This document shows, one piece after another, positions 57,601 through 63,263 of a DNA stretch of 64,000 bases. A program made the translations under genes and the position numbers. Location: the NCBI GenBank assembly GCA_050847315.1, contig CP193791.1. One strand, written 5' to 3'. The notes under the pieces were generated by a model. It made no database searches. It was given only the letters and a program-made list of their open reading frames with translations, and had not been told where the DNA came from. Every line of letters begins with the position of its first letter. Position 1 is the first letter of the stretch. Origin of the DNA: Cedecea sp000277545 (lineage in GTDB: Bacteria; Pseudomonadota; Gammaproteobacteria; Enterobacterales; Enterobacteriaceae).

Positions 57601-58884
57601 GTGGCCGTGGACTGGGACGGTGATGGCGACATGGATATTGTTAAGTTTTCCACCTACGGCACCAGTCAGACAGCGCGTCTGTTTAGCAACGACGGCACCG
57701 GCAAGAACTGGACCGAAAGCCAGCTGGCAAAAGGACTGGTTAACGTCACGGGCGTTGCGGTGGCGGACTACGACTGGAACGGTACTCAGGATCTGCTGGT
57801 GTCTCAGCAAAACGGGAAAGTGGTGTTGGTGGCCAACACCAACACCATCGCCCCGGGTACCGCGATGCACCTGCGCATTGTCGACAGTGAAGGGATCAAC
57901 GTCTTCTACGGCAATACCGTCCGGCTGTATGACTCTGCCGGGAAGCTGGTTTCGACGCAGATTATCAACGCCCAGTCGGGCATTGGGGCGAACGACGCGT
58001 CGGCGCTGGTGAGCTTCTACGGCCTCAACCCGAATGAAACCTACCATGCCGAGCTGGTCAGAGCGATTAACGGCGTCACCAGCAATGTGACCTGGAATGG
58101 GCTAACCGCCGGAGACGGGAAAGAAAGCTATGCCCTGACGGCGGAGGCCGCCACCGGCGTTCACGGCGGCACGCTGAACGGCACTGGCTATAACGATACC
58201 TTTATCGCCGAGCAGGGAACCTACGTCTATAACGGCGGCGGCGGCTGGGAAACTTCATCCGATCACCAGACCTGGAGCGCGACGGGCGGGATGGATGTGG
58301 TTGACTTCCGTAACTCCGGGGTAGGCATCACCGTTGATCTGGGCAAAACCGGGGCGCAAAACACCGGCTTTAACACGGCAACCTTCACCAACATCGAAGG
58401 GATCGTCGGCTCCAGCCATGACGACGTGATCACCGGCAATAGCGGGAACAACACCTTCGAAGGCGGCGGCGGCAATGACACCTTCAACATCGGCAGCGGC
58501 GGCCACGATACGTTGCTCTACAAGCTGTTGAACAGTTCGGATGCCACCGGCGGCAACGGCCATGATGTGGTGAACGGCTTCAGCGTGGGAACCTGGGAAG
58601 GTACGGCGGACAGCGACCGTATTGACCTTCGTGAGCTGCTGCAGGGCAGCGGCTACGCCGGGGACGCATCGGCGCATTACATCAATGGCGTTGCGCAGCT
58701 GGGGGCCGGGGCGGGCAATATCGGGGACTACATCAAAGTGGTGCAGAACGGCAGCAGCACTGAGATTCAAATTGACCGCGACGGTAAGGGCGGCGTCTTT
58801 GACCCGACCACGGTAGTCACGCTCAACGGGGTACAAACCGATCTCGCCACGCTGCTGGCTAACCACCAACTGTTAGTTATCTAG
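42652..58884 (+). CDS. Giant BapA-like biofilm adhesin, type I secretion substrate
   Basis: A 5,410-residue surface protein. Residues 1-120 form a BapA-prefix-like domain (start MSKILEVISRKDAEKTLVTG), then a Gly/Ala hydrophobic segment (about 129-154, WGWVAGAVAGGAGIGALLAH) that may retain the end in the exporter. About 38 Ig-like modules of some 98 residues follow (about 167-3962). Modules 3-32 form five copies of a six-type super-repeat, with a partial sixth. Five modules of about 105 residues (ND.GL...DFIT pattern), two variants, an FG-GAP/VCBS-like Asp-rich block (about 4700-5060) and a C-terminal RTX-like secretion region (GGNDTF, about 5170-5410) complete it. I noticed one Cys (65). AAGGAG precedes the ATG. 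The uncleaved C terminus should direct export through the neighbouring genes. Large size and fold resemble Salmonella BapA and SiiE. Confidence 0.9.
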   Translation: MSKILEVISRKDAEKTLVTGDGNLSVSLSSPSVIQIHGSAKDVAHYLRQGNDLLVYMKDGSVIRCNGYFVEEEGRSGHHSELVFDDGKALTHITFDEAGAAVGTQGTALTATSVPIESIAPFMDGSALGDVPWGWVAGAVAGGAGIGALLAHGGGKSHTTVIDNTKEVESARPTFTVTDNKGDSKGLLSSNAVTDDATPTFSGSGQPGATIQVKDSNGNTIASTMVDSNGNWKVLLSEQPDGTHTYSVVQIDGNKVTSAGDITLNVVTAQASLTVATTAGDNMINAAEQANDVIISGSSQALASGTALTLTLNGKTYSTTVGSDGSWSVTVPAADAKNLADGSWTVAVSGKDAAGNNVTASETLVVDTKAPGLTVNAIADDNIINAVEHGAAVIIGGKTDAEAGQVVTLKLNGKTYTATVSADGSWSMTVPAGDVQTMADNSYTLNFSVSDKAGNTTTTNASLLVDTTPPEASVNTVAGDDILSVSEQGQAQIISGTSRGAAPGDKVTVSIGGETFQTSVQQDGSWSVGVPKEIISSLPEGTNTVTVTITDAAGNSGRVDHDITVSSTPPAVAFHPISQDNVLNAIEATQPLTLSGTSNLPDGSTVTVRLNNVNYTADVQGGVWQVQVPVDDVVKLGDTTYTLSVSGTDSTGNTGTANATLLVDTALPTVVVSTFAGDNRINNSEIANDQTLSGRVTGAREGDTVTLNVGGKNYTTKVQSDLTWSITVSAGDLQALGDGDVSVVASVTNGHGNTGRGDSSFNINAQLPGLRINTVSGDDVINAIEQHQDLTVSGTSSHLNAGTIITVRVNGVDYPAAVSATGIWQIGIPASDLASWPNGKLDISASSADEWGNPVAASRPVDVDLNSVAISINSVTSDDMLNAVEKAADLTLGGKTQGVETGQTVVIKFAGHTYTTTVNENGDWTYTVPAADMRDMIDGRAEVSVSVTNASGNSASGAREVLVDTQPPSITLHSVTADNILNHAEAAQDLVITGTSTAQPGQTVTVNLNNQSYTGQVLADGTWSITVPVADLANLTDGNWSISASVSDIAGNPASTNHGMLVDTTVPVVTINVFAGDNIVNRTEHSQAQILSGKATGAAAGDSVKVTVNGVEYSTVLDAGGNWSIGLPAEVIGGLADGKYTATVAVTDKAGNVGGSSLAFDVATGLPQITINVIAQDDVINAAEKSAEVTISGTSNQPDGTQITVNLNGVDYAAVVNGSAWSVKIPALDVAKLGEANYTVNASVTDASGNSNSASHSVLVDSSLPVITINTVAGDNIINLAEVNAGQVLSGSAFNAAAGDEVTVILGGKSYTVTVQSDLSWSLPLSKEMLTALGDGELTVHASVTNGRGNTGSTDHDITIAAQLPGLRINTIAGDDVINLAEHSQDLIVSGTSIGLNAGSVVTVTLNGKDYLATVNADGTWSAAVPGSDVSRWPDGVLTVTAKAEDGAQNPVSIDGIVDVDLAPVSISVNSVTADNVLNAAEKGSDLVLSGLTTNVEPGQTVSITFAGHRYTTVVNDDGSWRYTVPAADMAKLKDGDAQVTVSVSNVNGNPANAAQEYSVDASAPTLLIDPLSGDNLLNAAEAKQPLIVSGSSSAEPGQDVTVTLNNVNYTATVGADGRWSVSVPANDLAALKDGIITVSASVADKAGNPANADRGMLVDITEPKLTIDTVAGDDIINASEHNQAHTVSGTSTGAAAGDVVTVVVTNGQGTSFTFTTTLDAGGNWNVGIPASVINGLADGSYTITASVTDAAGNSGSADRGLSVNTALPAISIAAIAVDDVINATEKGQDLVLSGTSNQPAGTLITVTLNGITYQAVAGTDGSWSTTIPASAVSKLGEANYTVTAAVTDAHGNSNSDSHSVQVDSALPTVTINNVTSDNILNITEIASGQTLSGLVTGAVKGDVVTINLGGKLYQATVQDDLSWSLLVSKEILTALGNGELTITASVTNGHGNTGSGSRDIVIDANLPGLRVGTVAGDDVINAIEHNQNLIINGTSTGLSAGSAVTVTINGKDYAATVRADGSWQAAVPGEDVARWAEGAVTIEVKGSSGAGNDVAIQHQVTVDLSEVVIGINAITGDNVLNAAEKSANLELSGTTQNVEPGQTVSITFAGHTYTATVQADGSWKYTVPAADMVNLKEGDTTVQVSVTNKNGNSTEAAQNVSVDSLAPTLTVDPVSQDNLLNAAEAKQDLIISGTSTAEAGQTVTVQLNGESYQATVKADGNWSLTVPASDVGKLVEGNVTVTASVEDRAGNPGSASRDVLVDKTVPEVTIGTVATDDVINQTEHGQAQVISGTSTGAQAGDIVTVTLGGKSYTGVVDASGNWSVGIPRADISALGDNTYTVTASITDKAGNTGDAIHSVKVDTAAPTLTIDIIAGDNILNADEKTGDVIISGSSTGLASGSAVTVHLNGKNYAATVGDDGKWSTTVPAGDVGKLGEAFYEVSVSASNGVGNAGSQSSTLEVASTLPGVIINAVAIDDIINASELAAGQTITGRVTGVQAGADVTINIGGVNYTAKVQSDLTWSLALSQDVLTALGDGSLKINASVTDGAGNTGTGSREVTIDAALPGIRINTIAGDDVINAIEHGLNLVINGTSRGLSEGSAVTVTINGKDYAATVRADGSWQTVVPGNEVSQWQAGDITVSAGGTSSSGNPVSIDHTVNVDLSAVAITIGQIAGDDVLNAAEKGADLLLSGATQNVEAGQTITITFAGHTYTTQVASDGSWTFTVPANDMKGLKDGETSVEVSVANVSGNGASAGREISVDTAAPTLQINTIAGDDVLNAAEAGQPLVINGTSNAEPGQTVTVKLNNETYTGTVQADGTWSITVPAEKASALGDGVYSVAASVSDAAGNHTSANHNFSVDVTVPTISFGVVAGDDVINLAEHGQAQIISGSSSGAAAGDKITVTIGSNSWTTTVDAAGNWSIGVPASVVSQLADGTVTIHASLTDAAGNTGIGSHDVVVNTGLPSLSFNPLSGDNVLNASEKGETLTLSGTSANLAPGTAVIVTLNGKNYTATTDASGNWSVDVQPGDLVGLGEANYTLTATATSAIGNSASTHASLLVDTAAPGVTINPVTADNVLNASEIAAGQTLSGKVSNAAAGDTVTINLGGKTYTATVQSDLSWSLDLPASVLTALGNGKLTATASVTNGHGNSGTAEREFTIDASLPGLRIHTVAGDDVINAIEHNQNLIVSGSASGMSAGSTVTVTINGKGYLATVSASGTWSAAVPAEDVSQWAAGNVTVTAAGSSSAGNPISIDRMVNVDLSPVAVSVDAITADNVLNAAEKGADLVLSGKTQNVEAGQNVTILFGGHTYTAQVAADGSWSYTVPAGDMAGLKDGDASVKATVTNVNGNGASAEREFSVDATPPGLAIDPIATDNVINAAEAGAGVVVTGTSNAEAGQTVTLTLDGKTYTGVVKADGTWSVTLDATALGSLADNNYQISASVSDAAGNGSTSSKTITLDTTAPTIGFNVVAGDDIINFEEHAQAQIISGSSSGAAAGNKIVITLNGTQYVTQIDANGNWSIGVPASAISSLKNGTATITATLTDGAGNEGTNTHTVEVNAVRVGLTIGTISDDDVINAAESQQDLVIGGGSAELAVGTQVTVTLNGVQYHTTVQQGGGWSVTVPANQVQNLVHGNGYTVVASATDGANNATSASHNITIDTAAPVITLADISGDNVINAAEQQLPLTIRGTSSAEAGQKVTVKLGSGSYEATVQTDGSWSVTVAADDLAKLTDGDFNVSASVQDKAGNPGSADRTLTVDTTPPTITFNKVAGDDIINSAEQQAGQVISGTTDAHPGQTVTITFNNHSYKAVVSDTGTWSVTVPAQDFLGATDGSYQISASVSDKAGNSSSANKQVTLNGEVPTISVNDFAQDNIVSAAEHGTPLVISGVTNAPAGQTVTITLNNQSYTTTVNGDGTWSYTLGSGAVSALVDGGSYVIHASVSNSIGNSAGADRTVTVDTTPPQMTITIDALQNDTGLSKTDFITADNKVVVKGSLSAALGNNEKAQISLDGGSSWIDLVVNGKSWSYADGRTLPDGIVTYNVRVIDNAGNVGSTATQNVTIDTVAPDASKTITVEAITQDTGLDAHDFITSDNTLTISGKLGGTLAAGEHAQISIDGGKTWVDVSISGTTWSYIDSRTLADGDYLYQLRVIDDAGNIGATTSQLVTVDTVAPDASKSVTIDRIADDTGLSNSDFVTSDTSLTIHGSLGASLLDGEYVQISMDGGLTWKTVTTVGTTWYFTDGRTLTDGTYQYYVRVVDAAGNVGQSASQTVTVDTTPPDAAITVTVDSITTDSGFSNSDFITNDNTLTLNGSLGAVLGKNEYVQVSFDGGANWVNATSVNGTSWSYTDGRQLADGNHTWQVRVVDLAGNVGATTSQTVTVDTVAPTYGITIDSISDDTGQSASDFITMDTTLTLNGTLGHALASDERVQISLDGGQSWVDAVVNGTAWHYVDGRTLPDGDHLYQVRIIDQAGNVGSTAAQVVTVDTVAPDTVGTIVSYTDNDGERTGNFDSSYSTDDTSPVLNGTLNHALADGEIAQIFRDGVLVGKVTITGGTSWTFADSGLLDGNYHYVLRVTDKAGNYTESNDFTLTVDTSVPTTIAHVDAVSTSDTTPILTGDVSAQLMNGEFVVVTVNGKTYSSERGGPVVVDPSSNRWYLQIPDSDLLGLNSYNVTAQVKSSAGNGNNTGIQTGSLVVHAETANDTSWANTAGNANNSASTLMLNNNGLWTLVTNTSVYNGTDLNSYTQTSLPNTRANTVSYTALDFDRNGTVDIYGTETTYGNAVQTMWIANANGTYTTSTQANGTTIWYGGVIAYDKNGDGYVDLAYGDAGGDSRTYLINNKGSMVADGTNGNGGLTGVSYRELSGVDINNDGNIDIVQHTNSNGTSALSVISNNGSKLTTLQSIANVFVDNAANTTTAASMTWADFNGDGYLDLYIATGRSVTSATVNYSGKIFYNDGNGQLNSNYTSVESTSTAANAGYMSVAVDWDGDGDMDIVKFSTYGTSQTARLFSNDGTGKNWTESQLAKGLVNVTGVAVADYDWNGTQDLLVSQQNGKVVLVANTNTIAPGTAMHLRIVDSEGINVFYGNTVRLYDSAGKLVSTQIINAQSGIGANDASALVSFYGLNPNETYHAELVRAINGVTSNVTWNGLTAGDGKESYALTAEAATGVHGGTLNGTGYNDTFIAEQGTYVYNGGGGWETSSDHQTWSATGGMDVVDFRNSGVGITVDLGKTGAQNTGFNTATFTNIEGIVGSSHDDVITGNSGNNTFEGGGGNDTFNIGSGGHDTLLYKLLNSSDATGGNGHDVVNGFSVGTWEGTADSDRIDLRELLQGSGYAGDASAHYINGVAQLGAGAGNIGDYIKVVQNGSSTEIQIDRDGKGGVFDPTTVVTLNGVQTDLATLLANHQLLVI
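43759..53643 (+). repeat. Coding super-repeat: five units of six Ig-like domains plus half a unit
   Basis: Units begin at 43759, 45550, 47341, 49150 and 50947; a half unit (three domains) spans 52744-53643. Spacing is 1791, 1791, 1809, 1797 and 1797 bp. Each unit contains six recognisable domain types in the same order; for example the fifth type always opens LPG(L/I)R near a GDDVIN motif (44950, 46741, 48550, 50347, 52144). Confidence 0.92.
54538..56118 (+). repeat. Coding repeat: five tandem modules of about 105 residues
   Basis: Modules start at 54538, 54850, 55168, 55486 and 55807, each about 315 bp, with DDTG/SNSDFIT-like openings and a SLDGG.SW....NG.(A/S)W core. They follow the Ig array and are a different subfamily, with predicted Ca-binding linkers between domains. 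Confidence 0.85.
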
Positions 58885-58889
58885 CCCTT

Positions 58890-58918
58890 ATTCCGCCGGG
58901 CCTTAAGTCCGGCGGAAT
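58890..58918 (+). other. Stem-loop between adhesin and exporter genes
   Basis: ATTCCGCCGG and CCGGCGGAAT form a perfect 10-bp stem with a nine-base loop, five bases after the adhesin stop. No T-run follows. It probably causes partial termination or mRNA processing, lowering exporter expression relative to the adhesin. Confidence 0.65.
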
Positions 58919-59024
58919 ATCAGCAGCTTAACTTTTATTACCCGGTATAAAACATGTTTATGAAACAAGCCGCGGAAAGGACGACACAGGCGTTTTTTGG
59001 CATTTTCGCAGGATGTGAAACATC

Positions 59025-61205
59025 ATGACTTCAACGAATACAAGCTATGAACCCTGGCTGCAGGCCATGCTGGCCGTCGCGCGCCACTATCGGCTGGATT
59101 TCTCGGAAGAGCACGTCCGCGTGGTGGTTAACCAGGAAAACCAAAGCCCGCAGCAGCTGGTGCTGGAAGATATGGCCCGCCAGCTTGGTTTAGCGATGCG
59201 TCGCGCCCCGGCGGACGTCTCGCTTATCGATCCGTGGCGCTTGCCGCTGGTGGCCGAGCTTGAGGGGGGCCAAATCGCGGTGGTTACCCATATGGATAAT
59301 CACGGGCAACTAAGCCTGCAGCTTAGCGGCGATGGCGGTCTGGAGACGGTGATCGCTCGGGATGTGCTGGCCAAAAGGCTAAAGAGCCTGGTTGTGCTGC
59401 GCCCGCTGAATTCAATTCCCGATGCACGCGTCGATGATTACGTGAAGCCCTATCAGAAAAACTGGTTCTGGACGCTGGCGCTGAAAGACTGGAAACGCTA
59501 CGGCGATATCATGCTGGTGGCGATGGCGGCCAACGTGCTGGCGCTGGCCGGGATGATCTTTTCCATGCAGGTGTATGACCGCGTGGTGCCCTCGCAGTCG
59601 GTGCCCACTTTGTGGGTGCTGTTTGGCGGCGTCATGCTGGCTATCCTCTTTGAATTCACCATGCGTATGCTGCGCGTGCATATTGCCGATGTGGTCGGCA
59701 AACGGGCCGACCTGCGTATCTCCGACAGGGTTTTTGCCAGGGCGTTACGCATCAAAAACAGCGCCCGGCCAAAATCTACTGGCTCCTTTATCTCGCAAAT
59801 TCGCGAGCTGGAGTCGGTGCGCGAGCTGATTACCTCCACCACCATCAGCACCGTATCGGATATCCCGTTCTTCCTGCTGTTTGTTTTTATTCTCTGGCTA
59901 ATAGGCGGCCCGCTGGTGTTCGTTGTGCTGCTGGCGATCCCGCTGCTGCTGATCCCCGGTTTACTGGTGCAGCGCCCGCTGGCGCACCTTTCGAATGAGG
60001 GGATGCGCGAGTCGGCCATTCGCAATGCCACGCTGGTAGAAGCCGTGCAGTCCATCGAAGACATTAAACTGCTGCGCGCCGAACAGCGGTTCCAGAACCA
60101 GTGGAACAACACCAACGACGTTGCCGCGGCGGTCGGGATGAAACAGCGCTGGCTGACCAGCCTGCTCATGACCTGGACGCAGGAAGTGCAGTCCATTGTT
60201 TATGCCGTGGTGCTGCTCGTCGGCTGTTACCTGGTGATTAACGGCGACATGACCACCGGCGCCCTGGTGGGGACTTCCATTCTGGCCTCACGCACCATCG
60301 CGCCGCTGGCGCAGATTTCCGGCGTGCTTTCGCGCTGGCAGCAGGCGAAGGTGGCGCGCAAAGGGCTGGACGACCTGATGCAGCGCCCGCTGGACGATCC
60401 TGAACAGGGCAAGAAAGTGCATAAAGCCCACCTGCAGGGGAACTACCAGCTCAACTACGCGGCGTTTTATTACGACGAAGAAGAGAAGGTCAACGATTTG
60501 GACATTGCCAGCCTGACGATCCGCGCCGGGGAAAAAATTGCGGTGCTCGGGCGAAACGGTTCGGGTAAAAGCACGCTACTTCAGCTTTTGGCGGGGATGC
60601 AAACGCCTCAGCACGGCCAGATTTTGCTGGACGACACCAGTCTCGGGCAAATCGACACTGCCGATTTGAGACGCGACATGAATCTGCTCAGCCAGCAGGC
60701 GCGGCTCTTCTTCGGCTCAATACGTGACAACCTCACCATGGGGCGCCCGTTAGCCACGGACGAAGAAATCCACCGGGCGCTGGCGCTAAGCGGGGCGCTG
60801 GAATTTGTGCAAAAACAGAAAAATGGCCTCAACTACACGATCAGCGAAGGCGGTAGTGGGCTATCGGGCGGCCAGCGGCAGGCACTTTTGCTGGCCAGAA
60901 CGCTGATCCTGCAGCCGCAAATCTTATTACTGGATGAACCTACAGCGTGGCTGGATGAAGTCAGCGAGCAGCAGCTTATCCAGCAGCTTGGCCCGTGGCT
61001 CGGCAACCGCACGCTGGTGGTGGCCACGCATCGTATCCCAATTTTGCAGTTGGTTAACCGCATCATCGTGCTGGATAACGGCCGCATCGTAATGGACGGC
61101 CCAAGGGACCAAATCTTGCAGCAGCACGGTCTTATGGAAAAAAAAGCTGCCCCTCGCAGAACCGCGACCTTAAAACCGACAGGTGACACGGAGGTTCGGG
61201 CATGA
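59025..61205 (+). CDS. Type I secretion ABC exporter with inactive C39-like domain
   Basis: The 726-residue inner-membrane ABC exporter has an N-terminal C39-like domain (about 1-130) that lacks the catalytic Cys: the expected position reads LQAMLAVARHY. A membrane domain follows (about 160-440). The ATPase has Walker A GRNGSGKST (509-517), signature LSGGQ (613-617) and Walker B ILLLDEPTAW. A dead peptidase domain is typical of exporters of large adhesins and toxins (LapB, HlyB and RtxB types), whose substrates are not cleaved. It follows the adhesin and overlaps the adaptor gene by 4 bp. Confidence 0.95.
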   Translation: MTSTNTSYEPWLQAMLAVARHYRLDFSEEHVRVVVNQENQSPQQLVLEDMARQLGLAMRRAPADVSLIDPWRLPLVAELEGGQIAVVTHMDNHGQLSLQLSGDGGLETVIARDVLAKRLKSLVVLRPLNSIPDARVDDYVKPYQKNWFWTLALKDWKRYGDIMLVAMAANVLALAGMIFSMQVYDRVVPSQSVPTLWVLFGGVMLAILFEFTMRMLRVHIADVVGKRADLRISDRVFARALRIKNSARPKSTGSFISQIRELESVRELITSTTISTVSDIPFFLLFVFILWLIGGPLVFVVLLAIPLLLIPGLLVQRPLAHLSNEGMRESAIRNATLVEAVQSIEDIKLLRAEQRFQNQWNNTNDVAAAVGMKQRWLTSLLMTWTQEVQSIVYAVVLLVGCYLVINGDMTTGALVGTSILASRTIAPLAQISGVLSRWQQAKVARKGLDDLMQRPLDDPEQGKKVHKAHLQGNYQLNYAAFYYDEEEKVNDLDIASLTIRAGEKIAVLGRNGSGKSTLLQLLAGMQTPQHGQILLDDTSLGQIDTADLRRDMNLLSQQARLFFGSIRDNLTMGRPLATDEEIHRALALSGALEFVQKQKNGLNYTISEGGSGLSGGQRQALLLARTLILQPQILLLDEPTAWLDEVSEQQLIQQLGPWLGNRTLVVATHRIPILQLVNRIIVLDNGRIVMDGPRDQILQQHGLMEKKAAPRRTATLKPTGDTEVRA

Positions 61206-62377
61206 ACGACATCACGCGTTATAACAGCCGACTGAAAGAGCCGGCGCTTCCACGAGCAAGCCTGGTGGCGTGGGCACTTGGACTGATGCTGCTCGCATTT
61301 GTGTTGTGGGCAAACTTTTTCTCTCTGGACGAAGTGACCACCGGGTCTGGCAAAGTCGTGCCGTCCTCTCGCGAGCAGGTTATTCAGTCCCTGGAAGGCG
61401 GCATCCTCTACAAACTGGACGTTCGGGAGGGGGATATTGTAGAGAAGGGCCAGGTTCTCGCGCAGCTCGATCGCACCAAAACCGAGTCCGGCGTGCAGGA
61501 AAGTGAATCCAGGCTACATGCCGCGATGGCTACCGCCGCACGACTGAAGGCTGAAGTGAGCGGCACGCCGTTGGTTTTTCCCGAGATGCTCCCCGGAGAG
61601 AGCGAACTTGTTCGCCAGGAAACCGCGCTTTATAACTCGCGCCGGAGCAGTCTTGAAAAAGGGGTTGCCGGATTGCGGGAAGCCATTTCGCTGGTTCAGC
61701 GCGAGCTGGCGATGACGCAGCCGCTGGTTAAACAGGGGGCGGCCAGCAGCGTGGAGGTCCTGCGCCTGCAGAGACAAAAAAACGAGCTGGAAAACAAAAT
61801 TACCGAAATGCAGAACCAGTATTACGTGCGCGCGCGCGAAGAGCTGGCGAAAACTAACGAAGAAATTGAAACCCAGCGCTCGGTGATGCGCGGGCGGGAG
61901 GATTCGTTAACCCGGCTCAAATTTACCGCGCCGGTCAGGGCGATAGTGAAGGGCATCGAGGTCACAACGGTGGGCGGCGTCATCCCGCCAAACGGAAAGC
62001 TCATGACGTTGGTTCCGCTCGACGATCAAATGCTGATTGAGGCAAAAATTTCACCTCGTGACGTGGCGTTTATTCATCCCGGCCAAAAGGCACTGGTGAA
62101 AATCACCGCCTATGACTACTCGATTTATGGCGGATTAAAGGGCGTGGTGACCACTATTTCACCGGATACGATTCAGGATGAGGTCAAACGTGATGTTTAC
62201 TACTATCGGGTTTACATCCGCACCGATGTCAGCCAACTGACAAACAGGGACGGCAAAACGTTTCCGATATTTCCGGGGATGATTGCCACCGTGGATATCA
62301 AAACCGGTAGCAAATCGGTACTCGATTACCTGCTGAAACCGCTGAACAAAGCAAAGGAAGCGCTCAGAGAACGATAA
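61202..62377 (+). CDS. HlyD-family periplasmic adaptor of the type I secretion system
   Basis: The 391-residue membrane fusion protein has a short cytoplasmic N terminus and one transmembrane helix (about 22-42, WALGLMLLAFVLWANFF). A lipoyl/barrel-sandwich part contains SREQVIQSLEGGILYKLDV, followed by a long coiled-coil hairpin (about 95-220), and it closes with a second lipoyl half and a beta-barrel. It bridges the ABC exporter to the TolC-like channel. The ATG overlaps the exporter stop codon as ATGA. All three machine parts plus the substrate are thus in one cluster. Confidence 0.95.
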   Translation: MNDITRYNSRLKEPALPRASLVAWALGLMLLAFVLWANFFSLDEVTTGSGKVVPSSREQVIQSLEGGILYKLDVREGDIVEKGQVLAQLDRTKTESGVQESESRLHAAMATAARLKAEVSGTPLVFPEMLPGESELVRQETALYNSRRSSLEKGVAGLREAISLVQRELAMTQPLVKQGAASSVEVLRLQRQKNELENKITEMQNQYYVRAREELAKTNEEIETQRSVMRGREDSLTRLKFTAPVRAIVKGIEVTTVGGVIPPNGKLMTLVPLDDQMLIEAKISPRDVAFIHPGQKALVKITAYDYSIYGGLKGVVTTISPDTIQDEVKRDVYYYRVYIRTDVSQLTNRDGKTFPIFPGMIATVDIKTGSKSVLDYLLKPLNKAKEALRER

Positions 62378-62381
62378 TCAA

Positions 62382-62403
62382 AAAAGCCGGCGAAAGCCGG
62401 CTT
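62382..62403. terminator. Terminator between the adaptor gene and the convergent regulator-like gene
   Basis: AAGCCGGC, GAAA, GCCGGCTT. Read on the minus strand the stem is followed by a TTTTTT run, so it ends the 62412-63263 gene well; on the plus strand the T-run is weak (TTGATGTTG). Confidence 0.8.
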
Positions 62404-62411
62404 GATGTTGT

Positions 62412-63263
62412 TCAAAATATCGTCGGGTCGATATCCAGACCGTACATGATAAAGGAAAAATAATATCCAAAATAAGACTCAGCCGTCTCCATGAAGGCAC
62501 GGTGTATTTCGAGCTTGCCCTCACTGTCTTCACTGAATAATCCGGCCATAATGCCGCAATTAACAATGCGTCTCAGATGCATTCTCGAGACAAAAAGATC
62601 TTTGGACGTTTTATTATAATTAGGCTTTAGCCACCAGCGGCCATCATCATCCTGTTTTGCCCTCAGGTATATTCTCAACATAATGATATGCCCGGCATCT
62701 TTGTCAACAAACATGGCGCTGTTGGGTACCAGTCGACTTAAAATGACTTCGTCAAAAAGAAGGTTGGCGCTGCGCCGGAAAAAATTCGCAAATGTGTTTT
62801 CATCCTCCAGAGCGTGAAACGACAGAGCATTTTCCGGTAGCAAAAATTTCAATGAAGGGATGGATATTTGCATATAGCTGCGGGTTTCATTGAGACCCTT
62901 TACGCTCGGGGAATACAACAGGACCCGGCGGTCATCCTCACTTTTTTCAAGCGTCATTCTGCCGGTGATGCGCAGGAGCGTGACCAGAGAATTCACTGTG
63001 TTCAGGCTGGTCAACCCCATTTTTACGCAAAACTCTTTGATGTCTGCGAGCACCGCCTGGCGGTCACCGTAGTGAAAACAGAGCAGGGCCAGAACCACAT
63101 GAAAGCGCGAGCTTTGCAGAATGGTTTTATAAAAAAGAGGTTGTTTTTTATAGGTGATTAACAGGTGATCATAATGATGCTGTATGGCTTCTCGAAAAAG
63201 AGGATGTTTTTTAACTTGTTGGCTGTATTTATCGATGGTGTCTTGAAGTTTGTGTCGTGTCAT
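62412..63263 (-). CDS. Uncharacterised winged-helix-like protein, possible regulator
   Basis: The 283-residue protein has a region at about 52-115 that reads as a MarR-like winged helix: VLALLCFHYGDRQAVLADIK, a second helix CVKMGLTSLNTVNSLVTLLR and a hairpin EKSEDDRRVLLYSPS. The rest, rich in Phe and Leu, fits no family I recognise. Lower GC than the secretion genes. It is convergent with the adaptor gene and starts after an AT-rich region. It could control the adhesin locus, but that is inferred from position only. Confidence 0.5.
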   Translation of the reverse strand: MTRHKLQDTIDKYSQQVKKHPLFREAIQHHYDHLLITYKKQPLFYKTILQSSRFHVVLALLCFHYGDRQAVLADIKEFCVKMGLTSLNTVNSLVTLLRITGRMTLEKSEDDRRVLLYSPSVKGLNETRSYMQISIPSLKFLLPENALSFHALEDENTFANFFRRSANLLFDEVILSRLVPNSAMFVDKDAGHIIMLRIYLRAKQDDDGRWWLKPNYNKTSKDLFVSRMHLRRIVNCGIMAGLFSEDSEGKLEIHRAFMETAESYFGYYFSFIMYGLDIDPTIF

